Assembly (NCBI RefSeq): GCF_019334305.1
Contig: NZ_JAHWGH010000001.1
Coordinates: forward strand, 124,001-188,000
DNA from: Rossellomorea orangium
GTDB taxonomy: Bacteria; Bacillota; Bacilli; Bacillales; Bacillaceae_B
DNA length: 64,000 nt
Direction of reading: 5' to 3'
Below the pieces are notes generated by a model. The model had not been told where the DNA came from and ran no database searches. It worked only from the letters and a program-made list of their open reading frames with translations. This document shows, piece by piece, positions 7,921-16,912 of the stretch; position 1 is the stretch's first letter, and the number at the start of each line of letters is the position of its first letter. A program made the translations under genes and the position numbers.

Positions 7921-9588
7921 TCACCCTTTAAACTCCACCTCATCATCCACCCAAACTTCCCCATCCTTAAACGTCATTTGTTCCGGATAACGTAGGTCCA
8001 TGACTTCCTCCTGGATCTTCTGAGAAGGAGCTTTCGTCATAAGGGACACGACGATATTGGCAATCGCTGCCGACGTGGCCCCGAACACTCCCGCTCCTGT
8101 ATCAATGATTCCAAACAGGGTCACACCTGAACGTGCCAGGAAGATATACGTGAGGGTCACGGCGAGCCCAACAAGCATCCCTGCGATCACTCCCTGGGCG
8201 TTGGAACGCTTCCACCAGACGCCGAGTAACAGGGCCGGGAAGAACGTTCCTGACGCCAGGGCGAATGCCCATGCGACTATCTGGGTGATGACCCCCGGAG
8301 GATTCAGCGCAACCACTCCTGCCAGGACGGTTGCCACCACGATCGACCACCGTGCAACCGCAAGACGATTTCGCTCTGTCGCATTCGGTTTGAATACGCG
8401 GTAGTAAATATCATGTGCAAATGAAGACGAAATCGCGATCATCAATCCACCGGCCGTCGATAATGCCGCTGCCATGGCACCGGCCGCGACAAGCCCGATG
8501 ACGAACACGCCGAGGTTCGCAATCTCAGGTGTCGCCATGACGACGATATCATTCGAGATGATGATCTCCTTCCATTGAAGAATTCCATCTCCATTCGCAT
8601 CGGCTACCTGTAGTTTCCCCGTGTCCACCCATGAAGTGGTCCAGGCTGGCAGGTCACTGATTTTACTTCCCGCTACTTTGGTCATGAGAATAAAACGGGA
8701 GAATGCCGCATAAGCAGGCGCCGAAAGATAGAGAAGTCCGATGAAGAGAAGAGCCCATGCCCCTGACCAGCGGGCCGCCTTCATCGTTGATACCGTATAG
8801 AACCGGACGATGACGTGGGGAAGTCCCGCTGTACCGGCCATCAAGGTAAACATAAGGGCCAGGAACTGCCACTTCGTTCCGTTCGTAAAAGGAGCGAAGT
8901 ATTCCGACACACCAAGCTCACGGTCAAGCTCCCCTATTTTCCCGACCAGTTCCCCATAGGAAATCCACGGTGCAGGATTCCCCGTGATTTGGAGGGACAT
9001 GAAAATGACGGGGATCAAGTACGCAATGATCAACACGATATACTGAGCCACTTGTGTCCACGTGATCCCCTTCATCCCGCCGAACGCCGCGTAGAAGGCG
9101 ATGAGGACGACCCCGATCATCGTACCGACCTTGGCATCAATTTCGAAGAGACGGCCGATGACCACACCCGAGCCCGACAGCTGACCGATCGAATACGTGA
9201 AACTGATGATGATCGTACAAATGGCGGCAATGACCCGGGCGGTATGACTGTTATACCGGTCCCCGATGAACTCCGGTACCGTGTACCTCCCGTACTTCCT
9301 GAGCTGCGGTGCCAAGAGGAAGGTCAATAATAAATATCCTCCTGTCCACCCCATGATATAGGCAAGTCCATCATAACCAAGGATCATGACGGTACCTGCC
9401 AGTCCAATGAATGAAGCCGCACTCATCCAGTCGGCCCCGATCGCCATCCCATTAAAGACCGGTGGAACCCCGCGACCAGCTACATAGAAATCCGATGTCG
9501 CCTTCGCCTTGTTATAAACCGCGATGCCGATATATAACGCAAACGTCAACAGAATAATAGACGTCGATACGATAAACTGAGTATCCAT
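7921..9588 (-). CDS. Sodium:solute symporter (acetate-type, VC_2705-like large subunit)
   Basis: This 555-aa polytopic membrane protein of the SSS family has about 13 hydrophobic segments. It has the typical N-terminal FYVAGRGVPPVFNGMAIGADWMSAASF (residues 34-60), where sodium and substrate sites form, and GLPHVIVRFYT (255-265). It resembles acetate/carboxylate permeases such as YwcA/ActP. A soluble loop contains a canonical EF-hand calcium loop, D330-A-N-G-D-G-I-L-Q-W-K-E341. It is preceded by a DUF4212 small subunit (33 bp gap) and a 60-aa membrane protein, forming one operon. A cre-like site and a sigma-A promoter lie upstream. The substrate is inferred. Confidence 0.88.
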   Translation of the reverse strand: MDTQFIVSTSIILLTFALYIGIAVYNKAKATSDFYVAGRGVPPVFNGMAIGADWMSAASFIGLAGTVMILGYDGLAYIMGWTGGYLLLTFLLAPQLRKYGRYTVPEFIGDRYNSHTARVIAAICTIIISFTYSIGQLSGSGVVIGRLFEIDAKVGTMIGVVLIAFYAAFGGMKGITWTQVAQYIVLIIAYLIPVIFMSLQITGNPAPWISYGELVGKIGELDRELGVSEYFAPFTNGTKWQFLALMFTLMAGTAGLPHVIVRFYTVSTMKAARWSGAWALLFIGLLYLSAPAYAAFSRFILMTKVAGSKISDLPAWTTSWVDTGKLQVADANGDGILQWKEIIISNDIVVMATPEIANLGVFVIGLVAAGAMAAALSTAGGLMIAISSSFAHDIYYRVFKPNATERNRLAVARWSIVVATVLAGVVALNPPGVITQIVAWAFALASGTFFPALLLGVWWKRSNAQGVIAGMLVGLAVTLTYIFLARSGVTLFGIIDTGAGVFGATSAAIANIVVSLMTKAPSQKIQEEVMDLRYPEQMTFKDGEVWVDDEVEFKG

Positions 9589-9621
9589 TCATTCTTTCCC
9601 CCTGTTTCTTTTCTTTTTGAT

Positions 9622-9924
9622 TTAATGGTCCAGCGTTTTCCCGTAGCTGATCTGTTCGTTCTTCCTTTCATCGAGTCCATATTTTTTATCGATTCCGTCA
9701 CTCACCTTGGCATTGACGTAAAGGAGAATGATGAAAATGACGATTGACCCTTGTGCCCCCATGAAATAGTGAAACGGAAATCCGTTGATGGTGAACGAGG
9801 ACAAACTTTCGGCGAACAGCACCACACCAAAGGAGGAAAGAAGCCAGATGACTAAGTACAGCGCCATATATCGATTTTTTTCTTTAAAATACTGATCGGC
9901 TTTCGCTCTATCAATCTTCTTCAT
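9622..9924 (-). CDS. DUF4212 symporter small subunit
   Basis: A 100-aa protein with two transmembrane helices (about residues 21-40 and 52-71). It has the typical YWxxNxRYM-like start KEKNRYMALYLVIWLLSSFGVV and the GFPFHYFMGAQGSI loop. This family is found next to VC_2705-type sodium/solute symporters and is thought to be their small subunit. It lies 33 bp upstream of the large subunit and is codirectional, which supports a two-component transporter. ATG 9924 was taken as the start. Confidence 0.88.
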   Translation of the reverse strand: MKKIDRAKADQYFKEKNRYMALYLVIWLLSSFGVVLFAESLSSFTINGFPFHYFMGAQGSIVIFIILLYVNAKVSDGIDKKYGLDERKNEQISYGKTLDH

Positions 9925-9948
9925 GTATGTAACCCCTCTTCAAACTCA

Positions 9949-10131
9949 TTATTTTAAACTGAAAATGAATTTCACGGTTTCAAAAAACGGTACCGGGACG
10001 ATGGCGATCTGAACAATAAAATAGATGAATAAAGACAGAAATGGAATGGTCAGAAAAAATGCCCGTTTTTTCCTGAGGGCGAGGATGATGCATCCACCTG
10101 TGATAAGTAAAAATGCCATGAAGTAAATCAA
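9949..10131 (-). CDS. Small two-helix membrane protein (60 aa)
   Basis: Not recognised as a named family. It has two hydrophobic helices, about residues 2-17 (IYFMAFLLITGGCIIL) and 26-45 (FFLTIPFLSLFIYFIVQIAI), separated by a basic turn RKKRA. The start is TTG at 10131 with a full AGGAGG seven bases upstream, which makes expression likely. It is the first gene after the symporter promoter and sits 24 bp before the DUF4212 gene, so it probably works with the transporter. Confidence 0.72.
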   Translation of the reverse strand: MIYFMAFLLITGGCIILALRKKRAFFLTIPFLSLFIYFIVQIAIVPVPFFETVKFIFSLK

Positions 10132-10181
10132 CGTTTCACCTCCTGTTAATTCTTAATTTTCTGAATTTTATTTATGGAATT

Positions 10182-10210
10182 ATTATCTTCACTGGGAAAT
10201 GCCTGGTCAA
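10182..10210 (-). promoter_or_regulatory. Sigma-A promoter of the symporter operon
   Basis: Minus strand: TTGACC (10205-10210), 17-bp spacer, GATAAT (10182-10187), about 50 bp before the first start codon. Confidence 0.7.
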
Positions 10211-10307
10211 TAAAGAAATAACGACATGTCCACGACACATTTTTATTTTTCATTTTACTAAAATAAGGATATTGGTGACTGAGACGCCAGATGTAAATGC
10301 AACCGCA

Positions 10308-10323
10308 TTGAAAACGTTTTCTT
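10308..10323. promoter_or_regulatory. cre-like CcpA operator upstream of the symporter operon
   Basis: TTGAAAACGTTTTCTT matches the cre consensus WTGNAARCGNWWWCAW at 15 of 16 positions. It lies about 100 bp upstream of the -35, a position more usual for activation by CcpA than for blocking the promoter. Confidence 0.6.
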
Positions 10324-10370
10324 AGTAAACTTTCCACCTTGTCGAATTTCCAAGGAAATTTTTTGGCATA

Positions 10371-10404
10371 AAAAAAAGACTGACCTGTATAACGGCCAGT
10401 CTTC
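10371..10404 (-). terminator. spoIIQ terminator
   Basis: Minus strand AAGACTG and CAGTCTT arms followed by a run of seven or more T, right after the spoIIQ stop. Confidence 0.88.
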
Positions 10405-10414
10405 ATTTATTGGT

Positions 10415-11296
10415 TTATTCTTCGTCTTTAGCGTTGTCTTGGCTTTCTTGTTTCGGTTTAGCCTGGTCCTGCTTTGACTCGTTTTCTTCAGCTTCGCCTT
10501 TTTCTTCTGTAGCTTTGTCCTCAGTAGCTTTGTTTTCGCTAGCTTGGTCTTCTACAGCATTTTCTTCAGCAGCTTCAGCATCCGGCTGTTCACCTGAAAC
10601 TTTCTTGTCTTCAAGTTGTGCTTCTTGAAGAGTGGCAAGAGACTTATTGAAGTATTCCAGTGGATTCACGGCTACATCCGCTTTGCGGATTTCAAAGTGT
10701 ACGTGAACGCCCGCTTCTTCATTGAATAAGCTCTTTCCTGCTTTGGCAATGGCTTGTCCTTGATCAACTACATCTCCAACCGCGACTTCAAAGTCTTTCA
10801 CTGATTGATAACGAGTCACGATGCCTTTGCTGTGCTCGATCTCAATTGTGTTACCAAGTAGGGAATCTTCTTGAACCTTTGTGACTGTTCCGCTCATAGC
10901 AGCCAGCACATCGAATTCTTTTCCATCTTTAGAGATGTCGACTCCTTGGTTCGGGTAGTACATGTTTCCATACACGACTAGGGCAGCTTCCTGTTCTTCA
11001 GCTGATGCTTCAGTGTCGTAGAATTGTTTTTCGATCACTGTATCTTCAGGACTTGAAACAGGCATTACAAAGTTTTCCAATGAACGATTGACTTCTTCTG
11101 CAGGCTGGTTGAACTCATTATCAGTAGGAACTCCATCATAGCTGTAATCCTTGGCTTTCTCGTTAACATCATTTCCTGCCTGGTACCACAGAATCCCCGT
11201 GATAATGATTGCTGCACTTGCTAAATAGATTGCTGGGTATGCCCAACGTCTTTTCAAAAAGTTTTGAGAAGGGTGTTTCTTTTCTTCCTCTCTCAT
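10415..11296 (-). CDS. spoIIQ: Stage II sporulation protein Q (degenerate LytM domain)
   Basis: SpoIIQ is made in the forespore and joins mother-cell SpoIIIAH across the intermembrane space. It is needed for engulfment and the feeding-tube channel. The 293-aa protein starts MREEEKK at ATG 11296, matching B. subtilis, with AGAGGTGAT upstream; the longer frame is spurious. A single membrane helix lies at about residues 22-42 (YPAIYLASAAIIITGILWY). The LytM fold covers about 105-215. The HVHFEIRK motif is kept, but the first zinc ligand is lost (NQGVDIS instead of HxGxD), as in other Bacillus SpoIIQ, so no peptidase activity is expected. The C-terminal 70 residues are a Glu/Lys/Ala-rich disordered tail. 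Sigma-F control is expected. Confidence 0.95.
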   Translation of the reverse strand: MREEEKKHPSQNFLKRRWAYPAIYLASAAIIITGILWYQAGNDVNEKAKDYSYDGVPTDNEFNQPAEEVNRSLENFVMPVSSPEDTVIEKQFYDTEASAEEQEAALVVYGNMYYPNQGVDISKDGKEFDVLAAMSGTVTKVQEDSLLGNTIEIEHSKGIVTRYQSVKDFEVAVGDVVDQGQAIAKAGKSLFNEEAGVHVHFEIRKADVAVNPLEYFNKSLATLQEAQLEDKKVSGEQPDAEAAEENAVEDQASENKATEDKATEEKGEAEENESKQDQAKPKQESQDNAKDEE

Positions 11297-11515
11297 TTTC
11301 ATCACCTCTGCAATCATTCTGAACAGAATTCTGAAAATATATACACATCGGCAAAAAAATTTTAATTTCTTATGTTTCGACAAAGTGGGAAGGATTATGT
11401 ATGTTTTGATAAAAAAGATCGAAAACATGTGACAAACCTCGGAAATATGGGGTTTTGACATTCAAGTGATGCCCCTGCATGGTACAATGATAGAAACAGA
11501 AAGGACGACTAGTAT

Positions 11516-11953
11516 ATGAAAACGTTACTGAAAGTTGTGCTCTCAACTGCACCTTTTCTATATATGATTCTGATCTGGATCATGTCGGGCAATCCCGATG
11601 ATGCTGTGCTGCGTATCCCGGATGAAGGCGTGGACCGGTTTGTGAAGGAGTCCCTTCACTTAGTCGAGTTCGGCATTTTGTATGGACTATTCGTGATCGC
11701 CCTGCTGGCACACGGAAAGCTTCGGTTCACATTGAATTTCTCGGTGGCACTGATTGCCATCTTCTATGGGTTTGTGGATGAAATCCATCAGTCCTTCGTT
11801 CCGTATCGTTCGTCCACGATGATCGATGCGGCCAAGGATCTGATCGGGGTGACGGTCCTGTTCTGGATCGTGAACCGTACCTACTTCAGAAATCCTGATC
11901 ACGCCCTGACGAAGACGATGAAGAGATTGGAAGACTATTTAAAAAAGGATTGA
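11516..11953 (+). CDS. ywnJ: VanZ family membrane protein (YwnJ-like)
   Basis: A 145-aa polytopic protein with four hydrophobic segments and the VanZ core motifs VKESLHLVEFGILYG and YGFVDEIHQSFVPYRSSTMIDAAKDLIG (residues about 84-111). VanZ proteins are linked to glycopeptide tolerance and to phospholipid or polyprenyl handling, but their reaction is unknown. In B. subtilis ywnJ also stands divergently beside spoIIQ, which supports the name. The start ATG 11516 has AAAGGA upstream. It converges with spoIID across a shared terminator. Confidence 0.85.
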   Translation: MKTLLKVVLSTAPFLYMILIWIMSGNPDDAVLRIPDEGVDRFVKESLHLVEFGILYGLFVIALLAHGKLRFTLNFSVALIAIFYGFVDEIHQSFVPYRSSTMIDAAKDLIGVTVLFWIVNRTYFRNPDHALTKTMKRLEDYLKKD

Positions 11954-11988
11954 GTCTCGGTCACTAGACCTGACTCAATCCTTTTTCT
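11941..11988. terminator. Bidirectional terminator between vanZ-like gene and spoIID
   Basis: A perfect 15-bp inverted repeat, AAAAAGGATTGAGTC (11942-11956) and its complement (11972-11986), serves both convergent genes. It overlaps the last codons of each. Confidence 0.93.
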
Positions 11989-12998
11989 TATCTTTGTGCC
12001 GTTACCTTCTGAAGGAGTTTAGTGGATTCTGTGATTTTGACATCTTTATAGTAATGGGTCACGATGTCTTGATAATCCTTGCCTTCCTTCGCCATTCCAT
12101 TTGCTCCGTATTGACTCATGCCGACCCCGTGGCCGAACCCTTTTGTGGCGATGACGATGTGGTCGTCTTTTTTATACCAGGTGAAGTCGGATGATCGGAG
12201 TTCCAACTTTTCTCTTATATCACGGCCGGTGAATTTCTTGCCGTTTATTTCGACGCTCGCCACTCTCTTGCCTTCGGTTCTTGACGTAATCGTGCCAACA
12301 GATCCATCCTTGGGCAAGGTGACGCCAAGTTTTTGTTCGAATTGCTTGATCGGAATGATTTTTTGATCCTCGAATTTCGGTGAAGCTTTATCCCAAGGAC
12401 TCTCCACACTGCGCAAATACGGAATATCATCTGCCCAATAGGCTTCTGAGTTTTCGGTATAGCCGTTGCTTGTCGAAAAGAAGGCGGCCGTTATCGGCTT
12501 ATTGTCGTATGTCAGCACTTTGCCCTTCGTCTCAAGAACCGCTGCTGAGATCTTCTTGATCTTCCAATCGTAATCAGAGCCCCACAGGGTGGCCAATTCT
12601 TTTTGATTTTTATACACCTGATGGGAGACGGTATCCGTCACATCGGCTCCCTTTGGCACGGATGGATCTTCTGCGAGAAGCTGGTTCACGATATACGTCC
12701 TCGCGGCCAAAGCCTGTGCCTTTAAAGCTTCCTCTTCAAAATCCGCCGGCATTTCACCGGCCACCACACCTACAACATACTGTTCAAGGGGCAGCTTTTC
12801 GATGAGATCCTGACTGGAACGGTAGACCGCCACCTCGACCGAGTCTGCCAATTCTTCAACGGGCGGGTTTTTCAGCTTTTCGTCCAAATTGGCCGTTTCC
12901 TTATCAGATGAAAAGGGGAGTACCAGCAGAGTGGGTACAATAAAGATGATACTGATAAAGATTGAGAAGATGATCACTACGGGTTTCAACTGCTTCAT
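11988..12998 (-). CDS. spoIID: Stage II sporulation protein D (septal peptidoglycan lytic transglycosylase)
   Basis: SpoIID cleaves glycan strands between MurNAc and GlcNAc during septal thinning and engulfment, in complex with SpoIIM and SpoIIP. The 336-aa protein has an N-terminal membrane anchor (about residues 6-30). The SpoIID domain begins [15 protein letters not shown], with Glu82 in GEMP the predicted catalytic acid. Further signatures are [13 protein letters not shown] and [17 protein letters not shown] near the end. The start at ATG 12998 has GGAGG eight bases upstream; the in-frame 13013 start lacks one. Expected mother-cell sigma-E expression. Confidence 0.96.
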   Translation of the reverse strand: MKQLKPVVIIFSIFISIIFIVPTLLVLPFSSDKETANLDEKLKNPPVEELADSVEVAVYRSSQDLIEKLPLEQYVVGVVAGEMPADFEEEALKAQALAARTYIVNQLLAEDPSVPKGADVTDTVSHQVYKNQKELATLWGSDYDWKIKKISAAVLETKGKVLTYDNKPITAAFFSTSNGYTENSEAYWADDIPYLRSVESPWDKASPKFEDQKIIPIKQFEQKLGVTLPKDGSVGTITSRTEGKRVASVEINGKKFTGRDIREKLELRSSDFTWYKKDDHIVIATKGFGHGVGMSQYGANGMAKEGKDYQDIVTHYYKDVKITESTKLLQKVTAQR

Positions 12999-13190
12999 GT
13001 TCGCGGCCTCCAATGAAAGATTAAATAGGAGAATGTCCTAGCACACTTCTCCACTCTCTTTCATATGTATGGTAGTGGACAAGCAATTATGATTGGGAGT
13101 TCGGAGAGTTTTTGGATAGGTTGGAAGTTGGGATTGGTTTGGTGCAGGTTTATCGGGGCAATTGTCGAAATTTCTTTTTTGGGGTGATTT

Positions 13191-13265
13191 CGGTTTTGAA
13201 AATATAATGGTGGAATTGAAAATAAAATCGGATTTTTGAAAATAAGTTGGTCGGTTTTGAATATA
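13191..13265. repeat. Array of GGNTTTTGAAAATA words at 20-21 nt spacing
   Basis: The TTGAAAATA core (last copy TTGAATATA) has its TTG at 13196, 13216, 13236 and 13257. Each copy is preceded by GG or CGG with variable bases between. It lies upstream of spoIID and is directly followed by a second array. Confidence 0.65.
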
Positions 13266-13305
13266 TCTTCTGTCTCTAAGGCCGCAGACCGGTACTCTCC
13301 ACGGC

Positions 13306-13422
13306 AATCCAGCCGGTTTCTTCAAAAATAGAGCCGAATCCAGACATAATCCAGTTAATTTCCTTAATAATCCGGCCGATCCACATCAAAATTCAGCCGA
13401 AATGAACAATAATCCAGCCGAA
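13306..13422. repeat. Six-unit array of AATCCAGCCGAA words at exact 21-nt spacing
   Basis: Unit starts: 13306 (AATCCAGCCGGT), 13327 (AATAGAGCCGAA), 13348 (AATCCAGTTAAT), 13369 (AATCCGGCCGAT), 13390 (AATTCAGCCGAA), 13411 (AATCCAGCCGAA). The 9-nt spacers are unrelated. The array lies between the murAA 3' end and spoIID. No credible gene lies in the 520-bp gap. Confidence 0.85.
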
Positions 13423-13470
13423 TTACTTTTTTTACCAAATGCAATCAACCAAACCACCGCACCGCTAAAC

Positions 13471-13507
13471 AAAAAAAGGCAAGCTCCCCTAAAAGAGCTC
13501 ACCTTTC
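13471..13507 (-). terminator. murAA terminator
   Basis: Minus strand AAGGTGAGCT and AGCTTGCCTT arms followed by a T run, directly after the murAA stop. Confidence 0.85.
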
Positions 13508-13517
13508 ATCTACCTAT

Positions 13518-14822
13518 TTACGCATCCTTAATCATATCTTGCTCAGAAACAGGTGTTTCCTCAACTTCCTTCACACGCTCGATATCGGCACCAAGGCCTG
13601 CAAGCTTCTGATGGAAGTTCACATATCCACGATCTAAATGCTTTAGTTCTGTCACTCGAGTGTAACCGTCTGCTACTAGACCAGCGATGGAAAGTGCTGC
13701 TGCTGCACGTAGATCCGTTGCAGCCACTTCCGCCCCTTGAAGAGGTGTTGGTCCGTTCATGATCACAGAGCGTCCTTCGATCTTGATGTCTGCTCCCATA
13801 CGACGGAATTCTTCTGCATGCATGAAACGATTTTCGAAAACCGTTTCCGTGATGACGCTGGTACCGTCAGCTGCAAGAAGCAAGGCCATCATTTGGGATT
13901 GCATATCTGTAGGGAAACCTGGATGAGGCATCGTTTTGATATCGACGGATTTCAGCTTCTCCGGTCCAATGACACGAAGTCCTTCTTCTTCGTCGATGAT
14001 CGTAACGCCCATCTCTTCCATCTTCGCTACTAATGAAGATAAGTGTTCAGGGATCGCTCCCTTTACAAGGACATCACCTTGCGTAATCGCAGCTGCAACC
14101 ATGAATGTTCCCGCTTCGATACGGTCAGGGATGATGCTGTGCTCAACGCCGTATAGACGGTCTACACCTTCGATACGGATCGTGCCTGTTCCTGCACCTA
14201 CAACATTTCCTCCCATTTTGTTCAGGAAGTTCGCTAAGTCGACGATTTCAGGCTCTTTTGCTACGTTTTCAAGGATGGTTGTTCCTTCTGCAAGAACCGC
14301 TGCCATCATGATGTTTTCTGTAGCCCCTACGCTTGGGAAGTCCAGATACACTTTGGCACCTTTCAGTCTTCCATCTACTTCAGCTTCGATGAAACCATTT
14401 CCTACCTTCACTTTGGCTCCCATTGCTTCGAAGCCTTTCAAGTGTTGGTCGATCGGTCTTGATCCAATTGCACAGCCACCAGGAAGAGCGACACGCGCTT
14501 TACCTGTACGACCTAAGAGTGAACCCATTACAAGAACGGATGCACGCATTTTACGCACATATTCGAACGGTGCTTCAATAAACAACTCTCTTGATGCATT
14601 CACGATGACTTCACCATTATTGAACTCTACATCTGTATTTAAATGACGTAATACTTCATTGATCGTATATACATCGGAGAGTGGTGGTACATTGGTAATT
14701 TTACTTTTTCCTTCACTTGCTAATAATGTAGCAGCGATGACTGGTAAAACGGCATTCTTTGCTCCTTCAACTTGCACTGTACCGCTTAAACGCTGACCGC
14801 CGCGGACGATAATTTTTTCCAA
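13518..14822 (-). CDS. murAA: UDP-N-acetylglucosamine 1-carboxyvinyltransferase MurAA
   Basis: MurA transfers enolpyruvate from PEP to UDP-GlcNAc, the first committed step of peptidoglycan synthesis; it is the fosfomycin target. The 434-aa protein has the EPSP-synthase-like fold. It starts with [24 protein letters not shown]-type residues, including the catalytic Lys22 region. Cys117 in [15 protein letters not shown] binds PEP and fosfomycin. A second MurA is encoded near 44.6-45.9 kb. Position next to ywmB and spoIID matches B. subtilis murAA, the main essential enzyme. Confidence 0.97.
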   Translation of the reverse strand: MEKIIVRGGQRLSGTVQVEGAKNAVLPVIAATLLASEGKSKITNVPPLSDVYTINEVLRHLNTDVEFNNGEVIVNASRELFIEAPFEYVRKMRASVLVMGSLLGRTGKARVALPGGCAIGSRPIDQHLKGFEAMGAKVKVGNGFIEAEVDGRLKGAKVYLDFPSVGATENIMMAAVLAEGTTILENVAKEPEIVDLANFLNKMGGNVVGAGTGTIRIEGVDRLYGVEHSIIPDRIEAGTFMVAAAITQGDVLVKGAIPEHLSSLVAKMEEMGVTIIDEEEGLRVIGPEKLKSVDIKTMPHPGFPTDMQSQMMALLLAADGTSVITETVFENRFMHAEEFRRMGADIKIEGRSVIMNGPTPLQGAEVAATDLRAAAALSIAGLVADGYTRVTELKHLDRGYVNFHQKLAGLGADIERVKEVEETPVSEQDMIKDA

Positions 14823-14854
14823 GAGTATTCCCCTCCGCGTCCAATTTCTCTATA

Positions 14855-15604
14855 TTAATATTCAATAATTAGGATGGGTGTGCCAATCACAAAGGTTGTC
14901 TTAGCGCCCATTCCGCTTTTCCGTAGACCTAGTTGTATATTCATATCATCATTTTTAGTTGGTATAGTCCGTGACATTTGTTCCGAGTAAGCTGAAATGG
15001 AATAAAAGTCTTCTTCTTTAAGTGATTCCAGTTCTTTTGCGTCTAATTTCGACATTAATTCGACAGCCTGATTCGACAAAACTTTCTCAAGCTTATCATT
15101 GAATTCGCCTTTTATACAAGAGAAAATCAACGGTTTAGTAGTAAAAATGATTTCCATATTTGGGATGAATTCAGACTTGATATACTGCTTCGTATCTGCT
15201 CCCAACGCTTTCTGATTTCCGCGCATTTCATACATAATATACGAAACGGAGTGCTCGTTTGTGAGGGTCCTCTGGAATTTAATGGTTTCTTCCCCGTGAG
15301 ACGTCTGACGATGTCCCACAACCACTACTTCTTCAGCTGACTCTTTCGTCACCCAGTCAAAATCAGAAAATGTTTCTTGCATAGTAGTACTATATTTGGC
15401 AAACCCTTTATTCGTGAAGCTTTTTTTGTTTTCCCTTGCATATAGAGACCATTCAGTTATCTGACCTTGAGAATGAACAATGGCTTGATCAAGCTTTTCA
15501 ATGTCTAATAAATGTTTGGCTTCGATAGTGTTGTTCCCATTATAGACAGTAAGAAAACCTAATCCAACGAAAAAGATTAAAATAATGTAAAGATACCGAC
15601 CCAT
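14855..15604 (-). CDS. ywmB: YwmB family protein
   Basis: A 249-aa protein with an N-terminal hydrophobic segment (residues 4-20), probably a signal anchor placing the rest outside the membrane. The extracytoplasmic part fits the YwmB family (DUF1779), whose fold is TATA-box-binding-protein-like and whose function is unknown. Its position just upstream of murAA and downstream of the ywzB-atp region matches B. subtilis ywmB. It is 33 bp from murAA and may be cotranscribed with it. The C-terminal hydrophobic stretch GTPILIIEY is also typical. Confidence 0.88.
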   Translation of the reverse strand: MGRYLYIILIFFVGLGFLTVYNGNNTIEAKHLLDIEKLDQAIVHSQGQITEWSLYARENKKSFTNKGFAKYSTTMQETFSDFDWVTKESAEEVVVVGHRQTSHGEETIKFQRTLTNEHSVSYIMYEMRGNQKALGADTKQYIKSEFIPNMEIIFTTKPLIFSCIKGEFNDKLEKVLSNQAVELMSKLDAKELESLKEEDFYSISAYSEQMSRTIPTKNDDMNIQLGLRKSGMGAKTTFVIGTPILIIEY

Positions 15605-15824
15605 TTTTCATTCCTCCCCTTACCTTAAGTCTGTCCGAATAGGAGAAGAACATACTTGAAAATGGTCGTCATCTTTTTACAATTATTGAGGCTTTCTGGT
15701 CGTCTTATGAAAAGGGTTTCACTTTGAAACTTTTTCACAAAGGGACGAACACAAAATTAATCTTACTCAAATCAGCCTCCCTTGAAAACATGCAGGAAGA
15801 CCTATTTTTTGTCAGAAACTCTAT

Positions 15825-16061
15825 TTATTCAAAGAAAACAGGCAAACTTTGAGACCACAGATAATAATCCAGTAAAAAACGGCTGACGGCTGACCCGATC
15901 GCGACCGTTAGTAGGATATACAATAGTCTCCCTTGAGCGACTCGATTCTTCTTCAGGAGCTTGTCTAGCTGAATGGCTTGCAGAGCCCAAAAGGTGATCC
16001 CGAATACAAATAGATGCACAAGCATGCTGATAAGGGCCTGTTGTCCAAAGCTTTCCACCAC
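15825..16061 (-). CDS. ywzB: YwzB, DUF1146 small membrane protein
   Basis: A 78-aa membrane protein with two helices, about residues 10-30 (SMLVHLFVFGITFWALQAI) and 47-62 (LLYILLTVAIGSAVSRFLLDY). The conserved WALQ and GSAVSRFLLDY motifs are those of DUF1146/YwzB. I chose the GTG at 16061 because GAGGGAG stands eight bases upstream. The longer ATG at 16103 coincides with a -10-like TAAAAT and gives 14 extra non-conserved residues. Function unknown; the family lies near the ATP synthase genes in many Bacilli. Confidence 0.85.
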   Translation of the reverse strand: MVESFGQQALISMLVHLFVFGITFWALQAIQLDKLLKKNRVAQGRLLYILLTVAIGSAVSRFLLDYYLWSQSLPVFFE

Positions 16062-16256
16062 TCTTCTCACTCCCTCTAAATTATTTTGGCGCACATAGAC
16101 CATTTTACCACATAATTCTGTAACAACACATCCATATTAAAAAAATTTAAGTTGAGTTTGATATGGAATTTCGTGGGATTTTATGGGTTTTTGAATTGGT
16201 ATGAAAGCCCTTGGAAATTTGGCGTGGCATTTCTTGTCTGAGATAGTCGTTTGTCG

Positions 16257-16364
16257 AAGTCCGTCCCTCAAAATGACGTTATTTTGATCCATCTCTGGAC
16301 GGTCATTGTGATGGATACTGTGTTTCTATAGGATTCATTCCTATTATGATGAGGTCCGTCCCTC
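16257..16364. repeat. Two copies of the GAGGGACGGACCTC family (reverse orientation)
   Basis: AAGTCCGTCCCTC at 16257-16269 and GAGGTCCGTCCCTC at 16351-16364, 94 bp apart and both in the same orientation. The rest of the ywzB-upstream gap (16062-16365) shows no gene. Confidence 0.75.
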
Positions 16365-16365
16365 A

Positions 16366-16411
16366 AAAAAAGCCACCCCTTACAGAGAACTGTAAGGGGT
16401 GGCTTTTTTGG
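16366..16411. terminator. Strong bidirectional terminator
   Basis: AAAAAAGCCACCCCTTACAG and its exact complement flank a short AGAA loop: a 20-bp stem with A and T runs on the two sides. It follows the Lys/Gly-rich gene and could also stop plus-strand readthrough. Confidence 0.93.
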
Positions 16412-16435
16412 GGTGGTGTTTGAAGTGGATGGTGG

Positions 16436-16684
16436 TTATTTGCCTTTGCTTTTGTTTTTATCTTTGTTTTTGCTTCTTTGGCCTTTCTGCATGCATTCGT
16501 AGTAGTAGCCTTGGCATCCACATTTTCTTTGTTTGCCTTTGCCTTTGCCTTTACCCTGATCCTTTTGTTTGTCCTTGCCACCTTTTGCGTCTTGCGGGCC
16601 CATTTCTCCCATCATCCATTGGTATTCCCCGTATTGTCTGCATTGCTTCTGACCTTTTCCTTGTCCTTTTTTCGTGCTCATCAT
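16436..16684 (-). CDS. Lys/Gly/Gln-rich small protein with Cys motifs (82 aa)
   Basis: Not recognised. It has strong bias: GKGKGKGK, DKQKDQGKG and a C-terminal NKDKNKSKGK tail. A central CGCQGYYYECMQKGQ block and one further Cys stand near the N-terminus (KQCRQYGEYQWMMGEMG). A full AAAGGAGATGAA lies just before two in-frame ATGs (16684 and 16681), and a 20-bp-stem terminator follows. The gene is therefore probably real despite low complexity. Its position beside CotB-like coat genes makes a spore role conceivable, but that is only inference. Confidence 0.6.
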   Translation of the reverse strand: MMSTKKGQGKGQKQCRQYGEYQWMMGEMGPQDAKGGKDKQKDQGKGKGKGKQRKCGCQGYYYECMQKGQRSKNKDKNKSKGK

Positions 16685-16912
16685 TTCATCTCCTTTTGTT
16701 CTTTCTTTAGTTTACGTTTCTGGGTGGTGGGGCGTATGGGTTGTCCTCCCAGTTTCTGAGCCTTTTTATCGTGATTAAGTGACGATCCGTGTAGCAAAGA
16801 CCCTCGCAGCCCGACGACTAGTCCTATAAAAAGGGCTTCTGTAATAGTACGTCGTCACGGCCTGTCACATATACATAAAGTGAAAACGTTTAGATAACTG
16901 GAGGGAACGAGT

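Noticed and set aside
10146-10406. 86-codon frame upstream of the symporter operon
   Set aside because: It overlaps the promoter, cre-like site and spoIIQ terminator and has no ribosome site.
13038-13325. 95-codon minus-strand frame upstream of spoIID
   Set aside because: The frame runs through the periodic word arrays and has no ribosome site.
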